A stretch of 64,000 nt of DNA from assembly GCF_027579695.1 (NCBI RefSeq), contig NC_083589.1, forward strand, positions 32,845,835-32,909,834. Reading direction: 5' to 3'. Positions 41,349 through 53,430 of this stretch are shown piece by piece. Each line of letters begins with the position of its first letter. Position 1 is the stretch's first letter. The DNA is from Neoarius graeffei. Taxonomy: Eukaryota; Chordata; Actinopteri; Siluriformes; Ariidae. A program made the translations under genes and the position numbers. Under the pieces are notes generated by a model. That model was not told the origin of the DNA. It made no database searches and was given only the letters and a program-made list of their open reading frames with translations.

Positions 41349-41656
41349 AGTCAAAGTCCCTTCCACGCCAGGATCTGGTCTTCCCAGGCAGTCTCCTGTC
41401 CCAGTACTAACCAGCTCTTTGAGGTATATGGGTATGGCACCAATGTCCATTTCCATAGCCCTTGGCCTCTTGCCTATACAGCTAGGGTTACAGTAGGCCA
41501 TTAGTCCTCTGGTAACCACAAGAGTTTGACTTCCCTACTTGCATCTGTATTGCAGCGTGCCTTGCCAGATGGCAGTCGGTACCATTTTTATGATGACCAT
41601 AGAACTCACAATCTCCCGGTTGAGAGGTGGACACACTAACCACTAGGCCAACTTGT
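41349..41656 (-). mobile_element. Composite SINE, intact reference copy
   Basis: Minus strand: tRNA-like head near 41650 (gttggcctagtggttagtgt), middle, and 5S-like block near 41370-41410. It is the uninterrupted relative of the copy at 39256. Target duplications are not clear here (atatgtg occurs on both sides). Confidence 0.75.
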
Positions 41657-42757
41657 GGTCACAGATATGTGTGGGTGCACTTTAAATGCAGTAACTTATT
41701 TTTTTTTTTCCGCGGGTTGTTTCAGATCCTACAAGTTTGAGAATGAACAGAGAACAGAAGTATTTGGTGCTGCTCTCTTATCGATTCCCTCTTCAAAGCC
41801 TTGTTTAAAAAGTTGCCAGGTCCTTTGGAATATTTTACACCTTTGCAACAGTGTTGTTTGCCTCATATCTCAAGGGTCTGGATGTAGAACACATGCTGTG
41901 GATAAGTGAACACACCATGTGCAAAAGCATGAGTGTGTGGGTTTGAGAGCAAGAAAAAAAAAAAGATGCAGATAATGTATGAAACTGTATCATGATGCAA
42001 TGCATAATGGGACAGCAGCATAAAGGTGAGACAGATGTAAAGAGGTGACGAAACGAGAAAAGTAGAGCTGGTGAGAGTAAACACATTTTGCAAGTGAAAT
42101 ATTACAAAACCCACAAGGAAAGAACTAAGCACTCTCTTTCTCTCTCTCTTTAGTAATTGCTTCTACATGATTGCAGGCAGTATGTAGAAGAAGTGCCTTT
42201 GTGGAGAGTTTAGTAAGTAGTGTCTAAATGAGGTGTGTGTGTGTGTGTGCGTCTGTGTGTGTGGTACGACTGAAATGGCCAGTGGTGCAGATGGAGGTGC
42301 CATTAACCACCATTAGCTCCTCACTACAAGAGCCCTTTACCTTCACACAATTACTTTAGAGAAGAAAAAGAAAAAAAATGATTCTGGAGCCTCATCTAAG
42401 TTCATATAGAGTGAGCACAAAAATTAAACAAATCTCTCCAAATTTTCCATTTTAGCAGAGGGAAAGGTCATGACAGCCAAAATGGCAGCTCAGGCTCTAG
42501 TGTGATGAATTAAAGCCCTAATGGAAGCTATAGTATAAAGTGTGTGGAGAGAGAGTGTGTAGAGTGGTGTGTGGAGTGTGTGGCCTACATACCCATAGAC
42601 ATAATCGGAATGACTGTTAGCCTCACACTCTAATGGACGACACAGCTGTCAATCAAGAGGTCACATGTGGGTGGGGTCAAGCCCGAAAGGACACAAATGG
42701 CTCTCCAATGGACTTGCTTTGATGTTTTAAAGTAAAAGAACATTTTACACACACACA

Positions 42758-42792
<35 letters not shown>

Positions 42793-44065
42793 TTTGAATT
42801 ATCAAAAGTTATTTTGGATAAGTGAATTTGATAGGTACTTCTTCTTCTGCTAGCCTCTGATAACACTTCAACAAAACTCTAACAATGAGTACCACAGTTG
42901 CCTTTCCTGAACCTTATCCACAACACGAAGCTCATGACAAACTTCTAAAAAATCCGACATCTATCGCTAATTCTGGCTTTACCCTTTGGTATGGCTTTAC
43001 CAAGCTATAACATTCTGAATACTTAACATTTATCATGAGTTTCACTAGTTTATTTTTTCTGCATCTGTAAGCCTTCAAGTACATAAACTTAGCACTTTTA
43101 TTTATATGAAAAATCTCAGCTGCCATAATTCGATGTGTGAGGGAGAGCAGCATTTTCTAATACATTTCCGATCTATTTTAAGGTATGACATTTAAAAGGA
43201 ACATGATGCTTTTAGAAGCATGAAGACAGCAAGACAGCCAGCATGATCCTTAGTAATAAAACAGCTTGCGAAAGGAGGTCTATTTTACAAAATCTCCTCA
43301 AATTTCTCCAAAGAAATGGTGCCTTTTACAGTTTTCTTGATTACACACAATATAGAGTGTCTAGATGTGAAAATGAAAAGCAGTCTTGTCAAACACTGAG
43401 AGTAAGGGAGGAAGATGCAAGTAGACTCTGCTACATTGCCCCGAGGTGTGAATGAGTGTGTGAATATGTGTGCGCACGGTGCTCTGTGATGTACTAGTGT
43501 CCCATCCGGAGTGAATTCTCCCCAGTATACACCCAGTGTTCCCAGGATAGGCTCCATACCCACCACTGAGGTGCTTTGTGTCTTCTATAAAGTGAGAAAT
43601 GTATGGTGGATATTTAACAATTATGCCACGAAATCGAGTCGTACATGAGCTGATAGACGACGAAGTATGTAGCACTGAGTTGGCTATAAGCCATGTATGA
43701 CGAGATTGAGTGGAATAACTGTTTTATTCCACATTCACTGGATTTTGATAAACAGAGCATTTTTATTTTATTTTTTGCAAATTTGATAAATAAAAACTTT
43801 ATACAAAACATCTGACAAAATCATTTCCACTTAGAATGTAAACAAACCGGCAAACTGACAGTAGTAATTTGTGAAAAATGTTGTTAAAATAATTCTTGAA
43901 AAATGAAAAAAATATATATGTTCTTACCATCAAATACTTTTATTCCATATTTTGTTGCTTTTTTGTATTTTTGGGGGTTTGGGTTTCAAGTAGACTTTAT
44001 TTCTTCGTTGGTTGGTTCAGCAACACACACCACCATTTAGTTTTTCTCTACTTATGGTATCCTTG
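41657..44065. other. Non-coding stretch with microsatellites and a SINE tail
   Basis: Holds a (GT)n tract near 42233-42262, a (CA)n tract at 42748-42791, and near 43485-43565 a relic of a common fish SINE tail (tgtcccatccggagtgaatt, then cccaggataggctccatacc). I see no gene. Short frames here cross the microsatellites and carry no domains. Confidence 0.55.
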
Positions 44066-44078
44066 ACTTGCAAGTGAT

Positions 44079-45714
44079 CTCATCTCATTATCTCTAGCCG
44101 CTTTATCCTGTTCTACAGGGTCGCAGGCAAGCTGGAGCCTATCCCAGCTGACTACGGGCGAAAGGCGGGGTACACCCTGGACAAGTCGCCAGGTCATCAC
44201 AGGGCTGACACATAGACATATGGCCCTTTTCCACTACCCTTTTTCAGCTCACTTCAGCTCGCTTCAGCTCACTTCAGCCCGACACGGCTCGCGTTTCGAC
44301 TACCAAAAACCAGCACGACTCAGCTCGTTTCAGCCCTGCTTAGCCCCTAAAACTCGCACCGTTTTGGAGTGGGGCTGAAGCGAGCCAAACCGTGCCGAGT
44401 GAGGCTGGGGGCGTGAGCGGACACTCCCCTGTGCACTGATTGGTGAGGAGGAGTGTCCTCACATGCCCACACACGCCCCGCGAGCACGCTGGGATCTGTA
44501 AACACCGCAAACCCGGAAGAAGAATAATTACGAATTACGAGAATTTCTGAAGCCTTATGCGCCTCGCCTCATCTATACGCTCTTGCCAGTATCTGTTGGC
44601 GTTGTCGGTGACAACAAGCCACAGCACCAAGACCAGCAACACTAACGACTCCATGTCCTCCATGTTTATTGTTTACTATTCGGGTCGTGAGACTACTGCT
44701 TAAAAGATCACTGAATCAGTGACATACAGAGCATCGTGGACGAGTTCGCGGAGCGCAAGGCTCGTCGTATGCCCTTCAAATAATGCGCGCAGTAGGCTAT
44801 TGATGTTTTATTATGAGCCATGTACAGTATGTCGCCTAATGTTTTTTTGTTTCTGAGTTACATGTTCGTTTGAAGGACTTAATGTACAAAATAACATAGT
44901 TGCACCCCGTAGTGTTGAAATTGGTAAACACAGTGCATTCAGTGAGGTTTGCACCGCCCTCCTTTTATTTCTGACTCTTCCTGTCACCGTTGCAACCTCT
45001 GAGCGCTCATTCGTATGCCCTTCAAATAATGTGCGCAGTATAGGCTATTGATGTTTTATTATGAGCCATGTACAGTATCCTAATGTTTTTTGTTTCTGAG
45101 TTACATGTTCGTTTGAAGGACTTGATGTACTAAATAACATAGTTGCACCCAGTAGTGTTGAAATTGGTAAACACCGCAGTTGCGGACATTTTGTAGCCTA
45201 AAATGATGTTATGATAAGCTTTAATAAAGGACCCGGTCATTTGCCCCGCCCCCGGCCCGGCTCTGACTTGTTCCGCCACTGTCACTGATGTCACTGTTTG
45301 CGCTGCTTAACGACATCACGTGACGTCCACCCACTTTCGCTAACTCCACCCAATGTGTCCACCCACTTCCAGCCAGCATGGTTCAGCGCGGTTGTAGTCG
45401 AAATGCAACTCCAACAGCCCCGCTCAGCTCGACTCAGCACGGCACGGCTCAGCCGCGTTTGTAGTGGAAAAGCGGCAATAGACAACCATTCACACTCACA
45501 TTCACACCTACGGTCAATTTAGAGTCACCAGTTAACCTAACCTGCATGTCTTTGGACTGTGGGGGAAACCGGAGCACCCGGAGGAAACCCACGCAGACAC
45601 GGGGAGAACATGCAAACTCCACACAGAAAGGCCCTCACCGGCCACGGGGCTTGAACCCAGAACCTTCTTGCTGTGAGGCGACAGCGCTAACCACTACACC
45701 ACCGTGCCGCCCAC
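44079..45714 (-). mobile_element. DANA-like SINE, copy 6, split by a DNA transposon
   Basis: Outer pieces 44079-44220 and 45478-45714 form one SINE in the usual minus orientation. The 13-bp target duplication acttgcaagtgat (44066-44078 and 45715-45727) encloses it. Insertion occurred within the body at gacata. Confidence 0.92.
44221..45477. mobile_element. 1,257-bp DNA transposon, mixed hAT and Harbinger-like signals
   Basis: Ends TGGCCCTTTTCCACTAC and (reverse complement) TGCCGCTTTTCCACTAC; the best-fitting duplication is 3 bp, ATA. Inside, the plus strand has LTLPVTVATSERSF near 44970, which looks like the hAT C-terminal dimerisation motif, and IVDEFAERKARRMPF near 44730. The minus strand has a 42-codon frame (44680 down to 44553) starting MEDMESLV. 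Segments 44768-44929 and 45012-45173 are direct repeats. The 3-bp duplication is not hAT-like, so the superfamily is open. Confidence 0.7.
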
Positions 45715-45757
45715 ACTTGCAAGTGATGTCAAAACAAAATAGAAAACCAGATGTCGG

Positions 45758-46572
45758 CCATGTTGGTGGATATACAAATGCGGGGTCAAGTGACATTTCA
45801 TACAAAACACGGTCACACATGTGCAACTCTCTTTGTTTTTCCACTGCTTTAAGCATTCTTTTAGCTATGCCATATCTTTGTGCTGTATATGGTTGTGGTT
45901 ACAATAGTACTCGTGACCGTGGCACATTCCGATTTTTTCAAATTCCGTCCGGGATTCTGAAAGAGGGTGAGGAAACTCCTGAGGCTTAGTAGGGAGAGAA
46001 GACGAGCACGGCTGAACAACATCGGAAGGGCTGATCGAACAGAGGCTAAAACCAAAACAGCTCGTGTTTGCAGTAATCGTTTTATCTCAGGTGAGATTCA
46101 AAAGCTTTCTCGATAATATCATGGAAGAATTTTATTACGTGTTGCTAGAATTTTGCTATAAAATGAGAGTTCTCTTGTCATGTTTCACTCAGTCATTGTT
46201 ATAATTTTAGCACATGCATTACCATTTCGCTTCTAGGAGCGCCAGCAAAATTATACAATAGAAACAATCCAGATTGGGCACCCACTCAGAAAATGGGCTA
46301 CGTTTCGTCCAAGGTCAGACTTGATTCTTTGACAGCCAAACCGGATAGAACACGATATCTGGGTATTTGATGGTCATTAGAAGCATCTTATCTTGAGAAA
46401 AGTCTGACGTTTTAAAATAATATGGGTCAAAACCACACATATCTATCTTCTCTTCGTATCAAATCTTTGCTCAACTGTTCAAATCATGGTAATACTGAGA
46501 AAATTCAGCATTGTTTACAGACACACTTTCAGCGGCTGCCATCCTAGTTGCTTTGTATATCCACCATCATGG
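45758..46572. other. Inverted repeat pair around the THAP relic
   Basis: gccatgttggtggatatacaaa (45758-45779) and its near-perfect inverse (46552-46572) bracket the THAP exons. They could be subterminal repeats of a transposon that encodes the THAP protein. Real ends were not found. Confidence 0.45.
45867..46370 (+). pseudogene. Two-exon THAP-domain relic
   Basis: Exon 1 (45867-46090) opens MPYLCAVYGCGYNSTRD, the first Cys pair of a C2CH finger. A one-base surplus near 45985 shifts the frame; the sense continues with LSRERRRARLNNIGRAD and RVCSNRFISG. The position that should be the zinc-binding His reads Arg (CGT for CAT). CAG|gtgaga is a donor; ttctag at 46231-46236 an acceptor. Exon 2 (46237-46370) continues in phase with APAKLYNRNNPDWAPTQKMG, the typical THAP end, then a stop. 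The retained intron excludes a processed copy. It may be host or transposon derived. Confidence 0.8.
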
Positions 46573-47156
46573 CGGACGCTCATGAGATAGCACATTTTGA
46601 TCACGTGGTTACAAATCATCTATATGTGCTGATAGCCCAGTAGTAGAGTAGCCAATCAGAGCGTGCGATTGCTCATATCCACTGAATGTGGATAGGATAA
46701 TAGTCTGATATACTTTATCTGCAGTGTAGATGTCTCTCACTGTATGGGGAATATAACCACTGATCTACTGCATTTTCCTCAGATTCCTCGGTGAATAATC
46801 CTCCTACTCATCTTGGTCCTCCTTTGACTCTTATGAGCCTTTGTTCCCTTCATTCTCAGAACTGGAGGGAAAGAAACCCAAGCATTGCCCAGAATCAGTC
46901 GATCAGGTTGAAGGTTCAGCCATACGGGGCTTGTTAGCTCTGGGCCTCCAAAAAATGTTAAATGTGACATCGATTGCTTCAGGAGGGGCTGAGTGTGTAA
47001 AGAATGATAAAGAAAGAATGAACTGGGTTAGCAAAACATGTGGGACAGCAAGATGTGAAAATATCTTGGAACAGGGCTTGCAAAATGAATGATCAATTGT
47101 TATGTAATTATTCTGTGAACTGTTTTTACTTATGTGGAGGAAGAGATTACATTTAA

Positions 47157-47160
<4 letters not shown>
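46371..47160. other. Unassigned; possible open frame near 46820-47092
   Basis: An open frame without ATG start (about 85-90 codons, ending 47092) includes ESVDQVEGSAIRGLLALGLQ. A pyrimidine-rich tttttcctcag-like acceptor lies about 40 bp before it. It could be a later exon of the THAP unit or chance. No domain is recognised. Confidence 0.2.

Positions 47161-47161
<1 letters not shown>

Positions 47162-47221
<60 letters not shown>
47162..47221. repeat. (TA)n followed by (CA)n microsatellite
   Basis: About 23 TA units, then CA units to 47221. Confidence 0.95.
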
Positions 47222-47226
<5 letters not shown>

Positions 47227-48315
47227 GTAATAAATTAATTACTTTCAAGATCTTTAACAGTTGTATATAACAGTTATTTGGTAAGTTAAATGCACTTTAT
47301 ATCATTGATTGATGTAAGATAATGAATGAACGAAAAGAACATCATTGATCCCATTGCTGGAGCTAATTTGGTACACTGAGATTCAGTGGCAGTTTGAAGT
47401 AACTGATTTGTGTGGGAACAGTGGGAAGTTAATGTTATCCACTTACAACATGCAGTTAACAAATTGGCAGAAATTGCTAGTCTGCGACAGAATCTCTCTT
47501 TATTACTGAAACTCAGCTGAAGTGTTTTTCAAAACCCTCCCTGTAATTTTATTTTTTACAGACTGGCTGGAGTCTACTATTTAATGTATATCTATCTTAA
47601 ATCCATGGGCCTCATTTGTCACTCTTTTAGTAAAGTTGTGTGTAAATGACTGCACAAGCCAAACCAAACTAAAATTTTTGACGCCCCAAAACTCCATAAA
47701 AGTAAAAATACACAGACAGCTTGCATATACTATTTTCATTAGAAATGCAACCATGTGAGAAAATCAACCAAATGTGAGGCACGCAGAATCTGTTCCAATC
47801 CAATCTGATCTCATTAATTTGTTATATTATTTATAAATTTATCTTAATTTAACAATATGGCCCCTACCCTCATTTTTAACAACTTATATAGTAAAATTTA
47901 ATCTAGTACATCCTATTTTTTTGGGCAATGAACTAGAAGCACAGTAAAAGAAAGAGTGAGGCTTAGGGAGAAGTGAACACACTGTTCCACTGTGTTCCAT
48001 TGTGAACACTGTTCCAACTAGGTTCCCATCTTGCACTGGGGCTCCATACACCTCTTGTGCCTTTGTAGCAACAATGATGGCTTTGACCATACAGGAAAAC
48101 AAAACTACACACACACACACACACACACACACTATCCATATTATGAGTTAAAAAAATAAAAATCTTGTAAAATGAGATTTATTTTTACAATACTCAAGTC
48201 GTAACTTCATAAGATGATTTATATAATCAGTGCTTGTCTAATAAACACAACATAAAATCTGTTTGTTCAAGTAATATTCTTCATAAAAACAATTAAATAC
48301 TTCTCACATAACATG
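47222..48315. other. AT-rich stretch without recognised genes
   Basis: No domain or repeat border was found, except a (CA)n tract at 48110-48132. Confidence 0.5.
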
Positions 48316-48322
48316 AATTAAG

Positions 48323-48677
48323 GCAGGGTGGAACGGTGGTGTAGTGGTTCACACTGTCGCCTCATAGCAAGAAGGTTCTGGGTTCGAGCTCAGTGGCTGA
48401 CAGGGGCCTTCCTGTGTGGGGTTTGCATGTTCTCCTCTGTGTTTGTGTGGGTTTCCTCCGGGTGCTCCGGTTTCCCTCACAGTCCAAAGACATTAGGTTA
48501 ATTGGTGGCTATAAATTGACTGTAGGTGTAAATGGTTGTTTGTCTGTGTATCAGCCCTGCGATGATCTGGTGACTTGTCCAGAGTGTACCCCGCCTCTCG
48601 CCCATAGTCAGCTGGGATAGGATCCAGCTTGCCTGCAACCCTGCACAGGATAAGCGTTTATGTATAATGGATGGATT
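48323..48677 (+). mobile_element. DANA-like SINE, older plus-strand copy
   Basis: Head gaacggtggtgtagtggttc with box A, box B ggttcgagc, the same body as the minus-strand copies but more diverged, and a tail of ATGGATGG type. Short target repeats aattaag lie at 48316-48322 and 48678-48684. The tail differs from the GATGA tail of the young copies, suggesting a separate subfamily. Confidence 0.88.
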
Positions 48678-48684
48678 AATTAAG

Positions 48685-49716
48685 ACAATTTTGCCACAGA
48701 ATAGTTTCATAAATCTTCCATGATAAAGAGAGCTGAGCAACACAGAGCCGTGTGTGCGCGTGTGCTGAATAAACACTGAAAAGTGAAAGTGAACAAAAAT
48801 AAAGTGCACCTATTTTGAAAAATAAATACCAAAGCCATAACACTGTTTAATCTTTTAAACTTAATACAGCCCTGGTCTTTATTTTTGTCCATTTGTGTGT
48901 TCAAAACTCCGTGTATCAAAGCAGTCAATGTCATCAAAGCTGTGCGCATGTGAATAAAAATAAATCATGCTAAGAAATTAAATAAAAGTAGCAAGAAGTG
49001 TGTAGTCGAGTGTAACAGAGTATTAGTACATTTTTTAAATTGTAAGTGTACTTGAGTAAGAGTGAAAATTATTATGCATTAAAACAAGTCCTATAAGTAC
49101 AACTTTATGAGACTGGAAAAAATTACTTAAGTACATGTAACGAAGTAAACATAATGGATTACTACTCAACTTTGTTGCTAAGTATAGTCTAATATGAGCT
49201 GCACAGGCTGTAAACTGAAGCTTCAGTGATTACGCTCTACTTTTGCATCACTATCTTCTAAGTACGCTCTAAAGCTGGGATTCCACCAGGCATGATCGCA
49301 TCAGTTCCAGCTGCAACATGGCTGCCGCAGCTGATTTAAGCCACCCTAGACAATACTTATGATTCCACCAGGTGTTCCTTGGCATGTTTTAGAAGTGTCC
49401 CAGAAGCAGCTCACCACGCTGCTTTGCACATGCCTAGTCTATTTTTGCCACTTGATGCGTTCAAGCCATGCAGAGCACCACAAAAAATCAAGCAAAAAAT
49501 CCCAAATAAAGTCAACAAAACTGGGCAGACAAAACACTGCTTCTGAGATGCTCTGCTTCTGAAATGTTCCTGGTTGAATATGAACTCATGCTGAGTACAA
49601 AACAAAATCGGGCCGCAGGCGCAACATCACAGAATCACACTCCATGGAATCCAGGAGTAATTTGGACTGGGCAGGCTGTAAATATAAGTTTACCTTAGTA
49701 GGCCTGCCCACAAGTA
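48685..49716. other. No recognised gene
   Basis: The words gattccaccagg recur at 49281 and 49371, perhaps part of a non-autonomous element. The last five bases before 49722 (GTTAT) are the target duplication of the next element. Confidence 0.45.
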
Positions 49717-49721
49717 GTTAT

Positions 49722-50035
49722 TGTAAACGTTCCCGATGTGTGGGTGGAGCACAGAGGACGGCAGGACAGAGATCGGGGTAAATAACGGCTTTATTGCCAA
49801 ACTTTTCAGTCTAACAATTGGTATACTTTTAACACACAGAGACACACACGCAGTAGCATCTCGTTCAGGGATCAGCTCTCCTCTGCTCTCAGCTCTCCCT
49901 CTTAAATCGGGCGTGGTCACTGGGAAGACACAGAAACAGGTTAATTGCTCTCAGGTGTAGTGATTCTGCCACTTATCTTCCCTGACTCCGCCCTCCTGTC
50001 ACAGACCGGCACTTGACCACGCCCCCGCTGCCACA
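49722..50035 (-). repeat. 3' LTR of gypsy element A (left copy)
   Basis: On the minus strand starts TGTGGCAGCGGGGGCGTGGT and ends GTTTACA. Contains the common ATT-rich polyadenylation text aataaagccgttatt near 49784-49800 on the minus strand. Confidence 0.93.
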
Positions 50036-50039
50036 TACC

Positions 50040-51640
50040 CCCACCGCCCGACTCAGGCCGGGCAGCCATCCGGCCTGCAACCGACTCCCCCCCCCCCCCC
50101 CCTTGACGGGAGAGGAAGTCCGCCACGACCATCTGCTTCCCCGGCCTGTGGACCACCTTGAAATTAAAGGGTTGGAGCGCCAGATACCAACGGGTGATCC
50201 GCGCATTGGCATCTTTCATGCGGTGGAGCCACTGGAGGGGTGCGTGGTCCGAACAGAGGGTGAAAGGGTGCCCCAGCAGGTAGTACCGGAGGGCGAGGAC
50301 CACCCACTTGATGGCCAGACACTCTTTCTCTATGGTGCTGTAGCGCCCCTCACACACCGACAGCTTCCTGCTGATATACAGGACAGGGCGGTCCTCCCCC
50401 TCCACCTCCTGGGACAAAACCGCCCCCAGCCCTCTGTCCAATGCATCGGTCTGCAACATAAAGGGGAGAGAAAAGTCAGGGGAGTGTAGAAGTGGCCCCC
50501 CACACAGTGCAGCCTTTACCTCAGAAAAAGCCCGCTGGCATTGCTCCGTCCACTGGACCAGATCTGGTGCCCCCTTTTTAGTGAGGTCAGTCAGCGGGCT
50601 GGTGACGTCTGAATAATTAGGTATAAACCTACGATGATAGCCAGCCAGCCCCAGGAACTGTCTCACCCCCTTTTTGGTCTTGGGCCTCGGGCAGGCCGCA
50701 ATTGCTGTGGTCTTGTTAATTTGGGGATGCACCTGCCCATTGCCCAAGTGGAAGCCCAGATACCGTACTTCCACCCGCCCAATTGCACACTTCTTTGGGT
50801 TGGCTGTGAGCCCCGCTCACCTCAGCGACCTAAGGATGGCCCTTAGGTGTTCAAGGTGCCTCGGCCAGTCATTACTATATATGATTATGTTGTCGAGATA
50901 GGCGGCCGCATAGGTGGCGTGGGGGCGGAGGACCCTGTCACTCAGCCGCTGAAACGTAGCGGGCGCCCCAAACAGCCCAAACAGAAGTGTGACGAATTGG
51001 TGTAACCCAAACAGTGTGGAAAAGGCCATTTTTTCTCTGGATAGTGGAGTCAAGGGGATCTGCCAATATCCCTTCGTCAAATCCAGTGTCGAATAAAAGC
51101 GAGCCGTGCCTAGTCGATCGAGCAACTCATCAATACGAGGCATTGGGTATGCGTCAAATTTAGACACCACGTTGACTTTCCTATAGTCCACACAGAACCG
51201 GACCGACCCGTCGGCCTTGGGTACCAAGACCACCAGGCTGCTCCAGTCACTGTGGGACTCCTCGACGATGCCCATTTCGAGCATGATCTGAAGTTCTTCC
51301 CAAACCACCTTTTTTTTGCGTTCGGGTAGCCTGTAAGGGCGGCTACACACTACCACCCCAGGGGGCGTCTCTATGTGGTGCTCTATGAGGTTAGTGCGAC
51401 CGGGCAGGGGCGAGAACACATCCGAAAACTCGGTCTGCAACTGGGCGACCTCCGTGAGTTGGGTCGGGGAGAGGTGGTCTCCACAGGGGACCGGAGAGGT
51501 ACGTGATGCCAATGTCCCTTTTTGAACCTCTGGCCCCAGCTCCGCCTTCTCCGGAACCACCGACACCAATGCCACGGGGACCTCCTCGTTCCAGAGTTTA
51601 AGCAGGTTGAGGTGGTAAATCTGTAGCACCCCACCCCTGT
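50040..51640 (-). pseudogene. Gypsy element A reverse transcriptase and RNase H
   Basis: Reading leftwards from 51629: HLIEHHIETPPGVVV, RFCVDYRKVN, STLDLTKGYWQIPL, then the catalytic box AAYLDNIIIYS, where the second Asp is Asn. A stop at about 50815 separates it from the thumb and RNase H: YLGFHLGNGQVHPQ, FMLQTDALDRGLGAVL (usual DASD reads DALD), STIEKECLAIKW and VVADFLSR. No integrase follows. Confidence 0.85.
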
Positions 51641-51791
51641 CCGTTCACCTCACCTCATAGTCGACGTCCCCGACTCGCCGTGTGACCTCAAAGGGTCCTT
51701 GCCACTTGGCGATCAATTTGGAGCTCGACGTGGGCAACAGTACGAGTACCTTATCTCCCGGTGTGAACTCCCTAAGGCGCGTACCCTTGTT

Positions 51792-52778
51792 TTACAGGTG
51801 GGCTTGCCATTCTTGGGCCTGCCGCAAATTCTCCTGGGTTAAGTGGGTGAGCGTGTGGAGTTTTGCACGCAGGTCAATAACGTATTGAATTTCGTTCTTA
51901 CTTTGTGAAGGTCCCTCCTCCCAATTTTCCCGCAGCATGTCTAGAATGCCGCGCGGCTTACGCCCATACAATAATTCGAATGGGGAGAATCCCATGGAGG
52001 CTTGGGGGACCTCTCGCACTGAGAACAACAAGGGCTCGAGCCACTTATCCCAATTACGTGTGTCCTCACTTACAAATTTTTTAATGATATTTTTGAGGGT
52101 GAGATCGAACCATTCTACTAAACCGTCCGTTTGTGGGTGATACACACTGGTGCGGATCGGCTTAATTCCCAATAACCCATACAGTTCGCGCAGTGTCCGT
52201 GACATAAATGTAGTGCCTTGATCGGTCAGAATCTCTTTTGGGATTCCGACTCGGGAGATGACGCGGAAGAGTGCCTCAGCAATACTGCATGCTGAGATAT
52301 TGCGCAGAGGCACTGCTTCCGGGTATCACGTTGCATATTCCACTAGGACTAATATAAAGCGGTACCCTCGTGCTGACCGATCTAATGGCCTGACGAAATC
52401 CATCCCTATTCTTTCGAACGGGTTCTTGATTAAAGGTAGAGGGTGCAAAGGCGCTTTTGGAATGGCTGCTGGATTTACTAATTGGCATTCGCGGCACGCC
52501 GCACACCACCTACGGACATCACTGCGAATCCCCAGCCAATAGAATTGGGCTATTATTCGGGCTAGTGTCTTATCTTGCCCTAGGTGTCCAGCCATGGGAT
52601 TAAAGTGAGCCGCCTGGAATACCAATTCCCGGCGGCTCTTTGGAATTAAAAGCTGCGTGACTCGCTCTTTCGTCTGAGTGTCCTGCGTCACTCGGTATAA
52701 TCTATCCTTCATAATAGAGAAATAGGGGAAGGACGGGGTGGCTTTCGGCGGGAGCGTTTGACCATCGATTACTCTCAC
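51792..52778 (-). pseudogene. Gypsy element A integrase
   Basis: HHCC part: HFNPMAGHLGQDKTLARI...WCAACRECQ. Core: FERIGMDFVRPLD (first Asp), EILTDQGTTFMS (second Asp), TDGLVEWF (Glu). One stop at 52326 lies between the first and second Asp. The end SPFELLYGRKPRGILD and a linker lead directly towards the RT. Confidence 0.87.
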
Positions 52779-52808
52779 TTGGTCAAACGCATGTCGCAGA
52801 GTCTCGTC

Positions 52809-53430
52809 TCACGATTGTTCTAATGGGAAATCCGCGAGGGATTCCCCAATAGAGAGAGGAGGAGCCGGCGGCTCCTCACTCTGACGCGGAGGTGATGTCG
52901 ACGGCTCTGCGACAGCTGCTCCTGCCAAAGCGACCCCGGGACCTCCCCCTGTCAAATGGCAGGACCCACTCTTTACTAAGCGTGTCATTAACCCCCGAAA
53001 TCCTGGCCAATCAGTCCCCAAAATCAAAGAGTGGGTAAGGCGAGGATTAACCGCCGCCTTCACTATAAATTTTTCCCCTCTGAAGAAAATGTGGACCGAC
53101 ACCAAAGGGTAGCTGTGAACATCCCCATGCATACACAACACCTTCACCCCCTGTGCTTCCCCCAATGCCTCGTTTTGCACCAGGCTTTGGCGAATTGAGG
53201 TCTGATTACAACCTGAATCCACCAACGCCTGATATGTAGCCCCTTGGATACTCACCGGTATGCGATACGCTCCGGCCCGATCGAGGGCAGCCTCTGGCGC
53301 GTCGGGGATCCGAACCACTGTGCCCACTTCCATTGCCGTGCACTGTTGTTGAAGGTGGCCCGGCTCCCCGCAACGCCAGCAAACCGGCCTGGGCTTTCCC
53401 TCTGCACCGGTGTTCTGGGGCTCACTCATC
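52809..53430 (-). pseudogene. Gypsy element A zinc knuckle and protease
   Basis: CCHC knuckle CWRCGEPGHLQQQC, then protease with ALVDSGCNQTS (D-S-G) and LILGTDWPG as the second motif. The knuckle is in a different frame from the capsid part of gag; the shift lies near 53430. The protein ends LADFPLEQS at a TGA that interrupts the link to integrase (52809). Confidence 0.8.

Noticed and set aside
44530..44690. The 42-codon minus-strand frame as a gene
   Set aside because: Too short and without a recognised domain; only noted as a possible transposase start.
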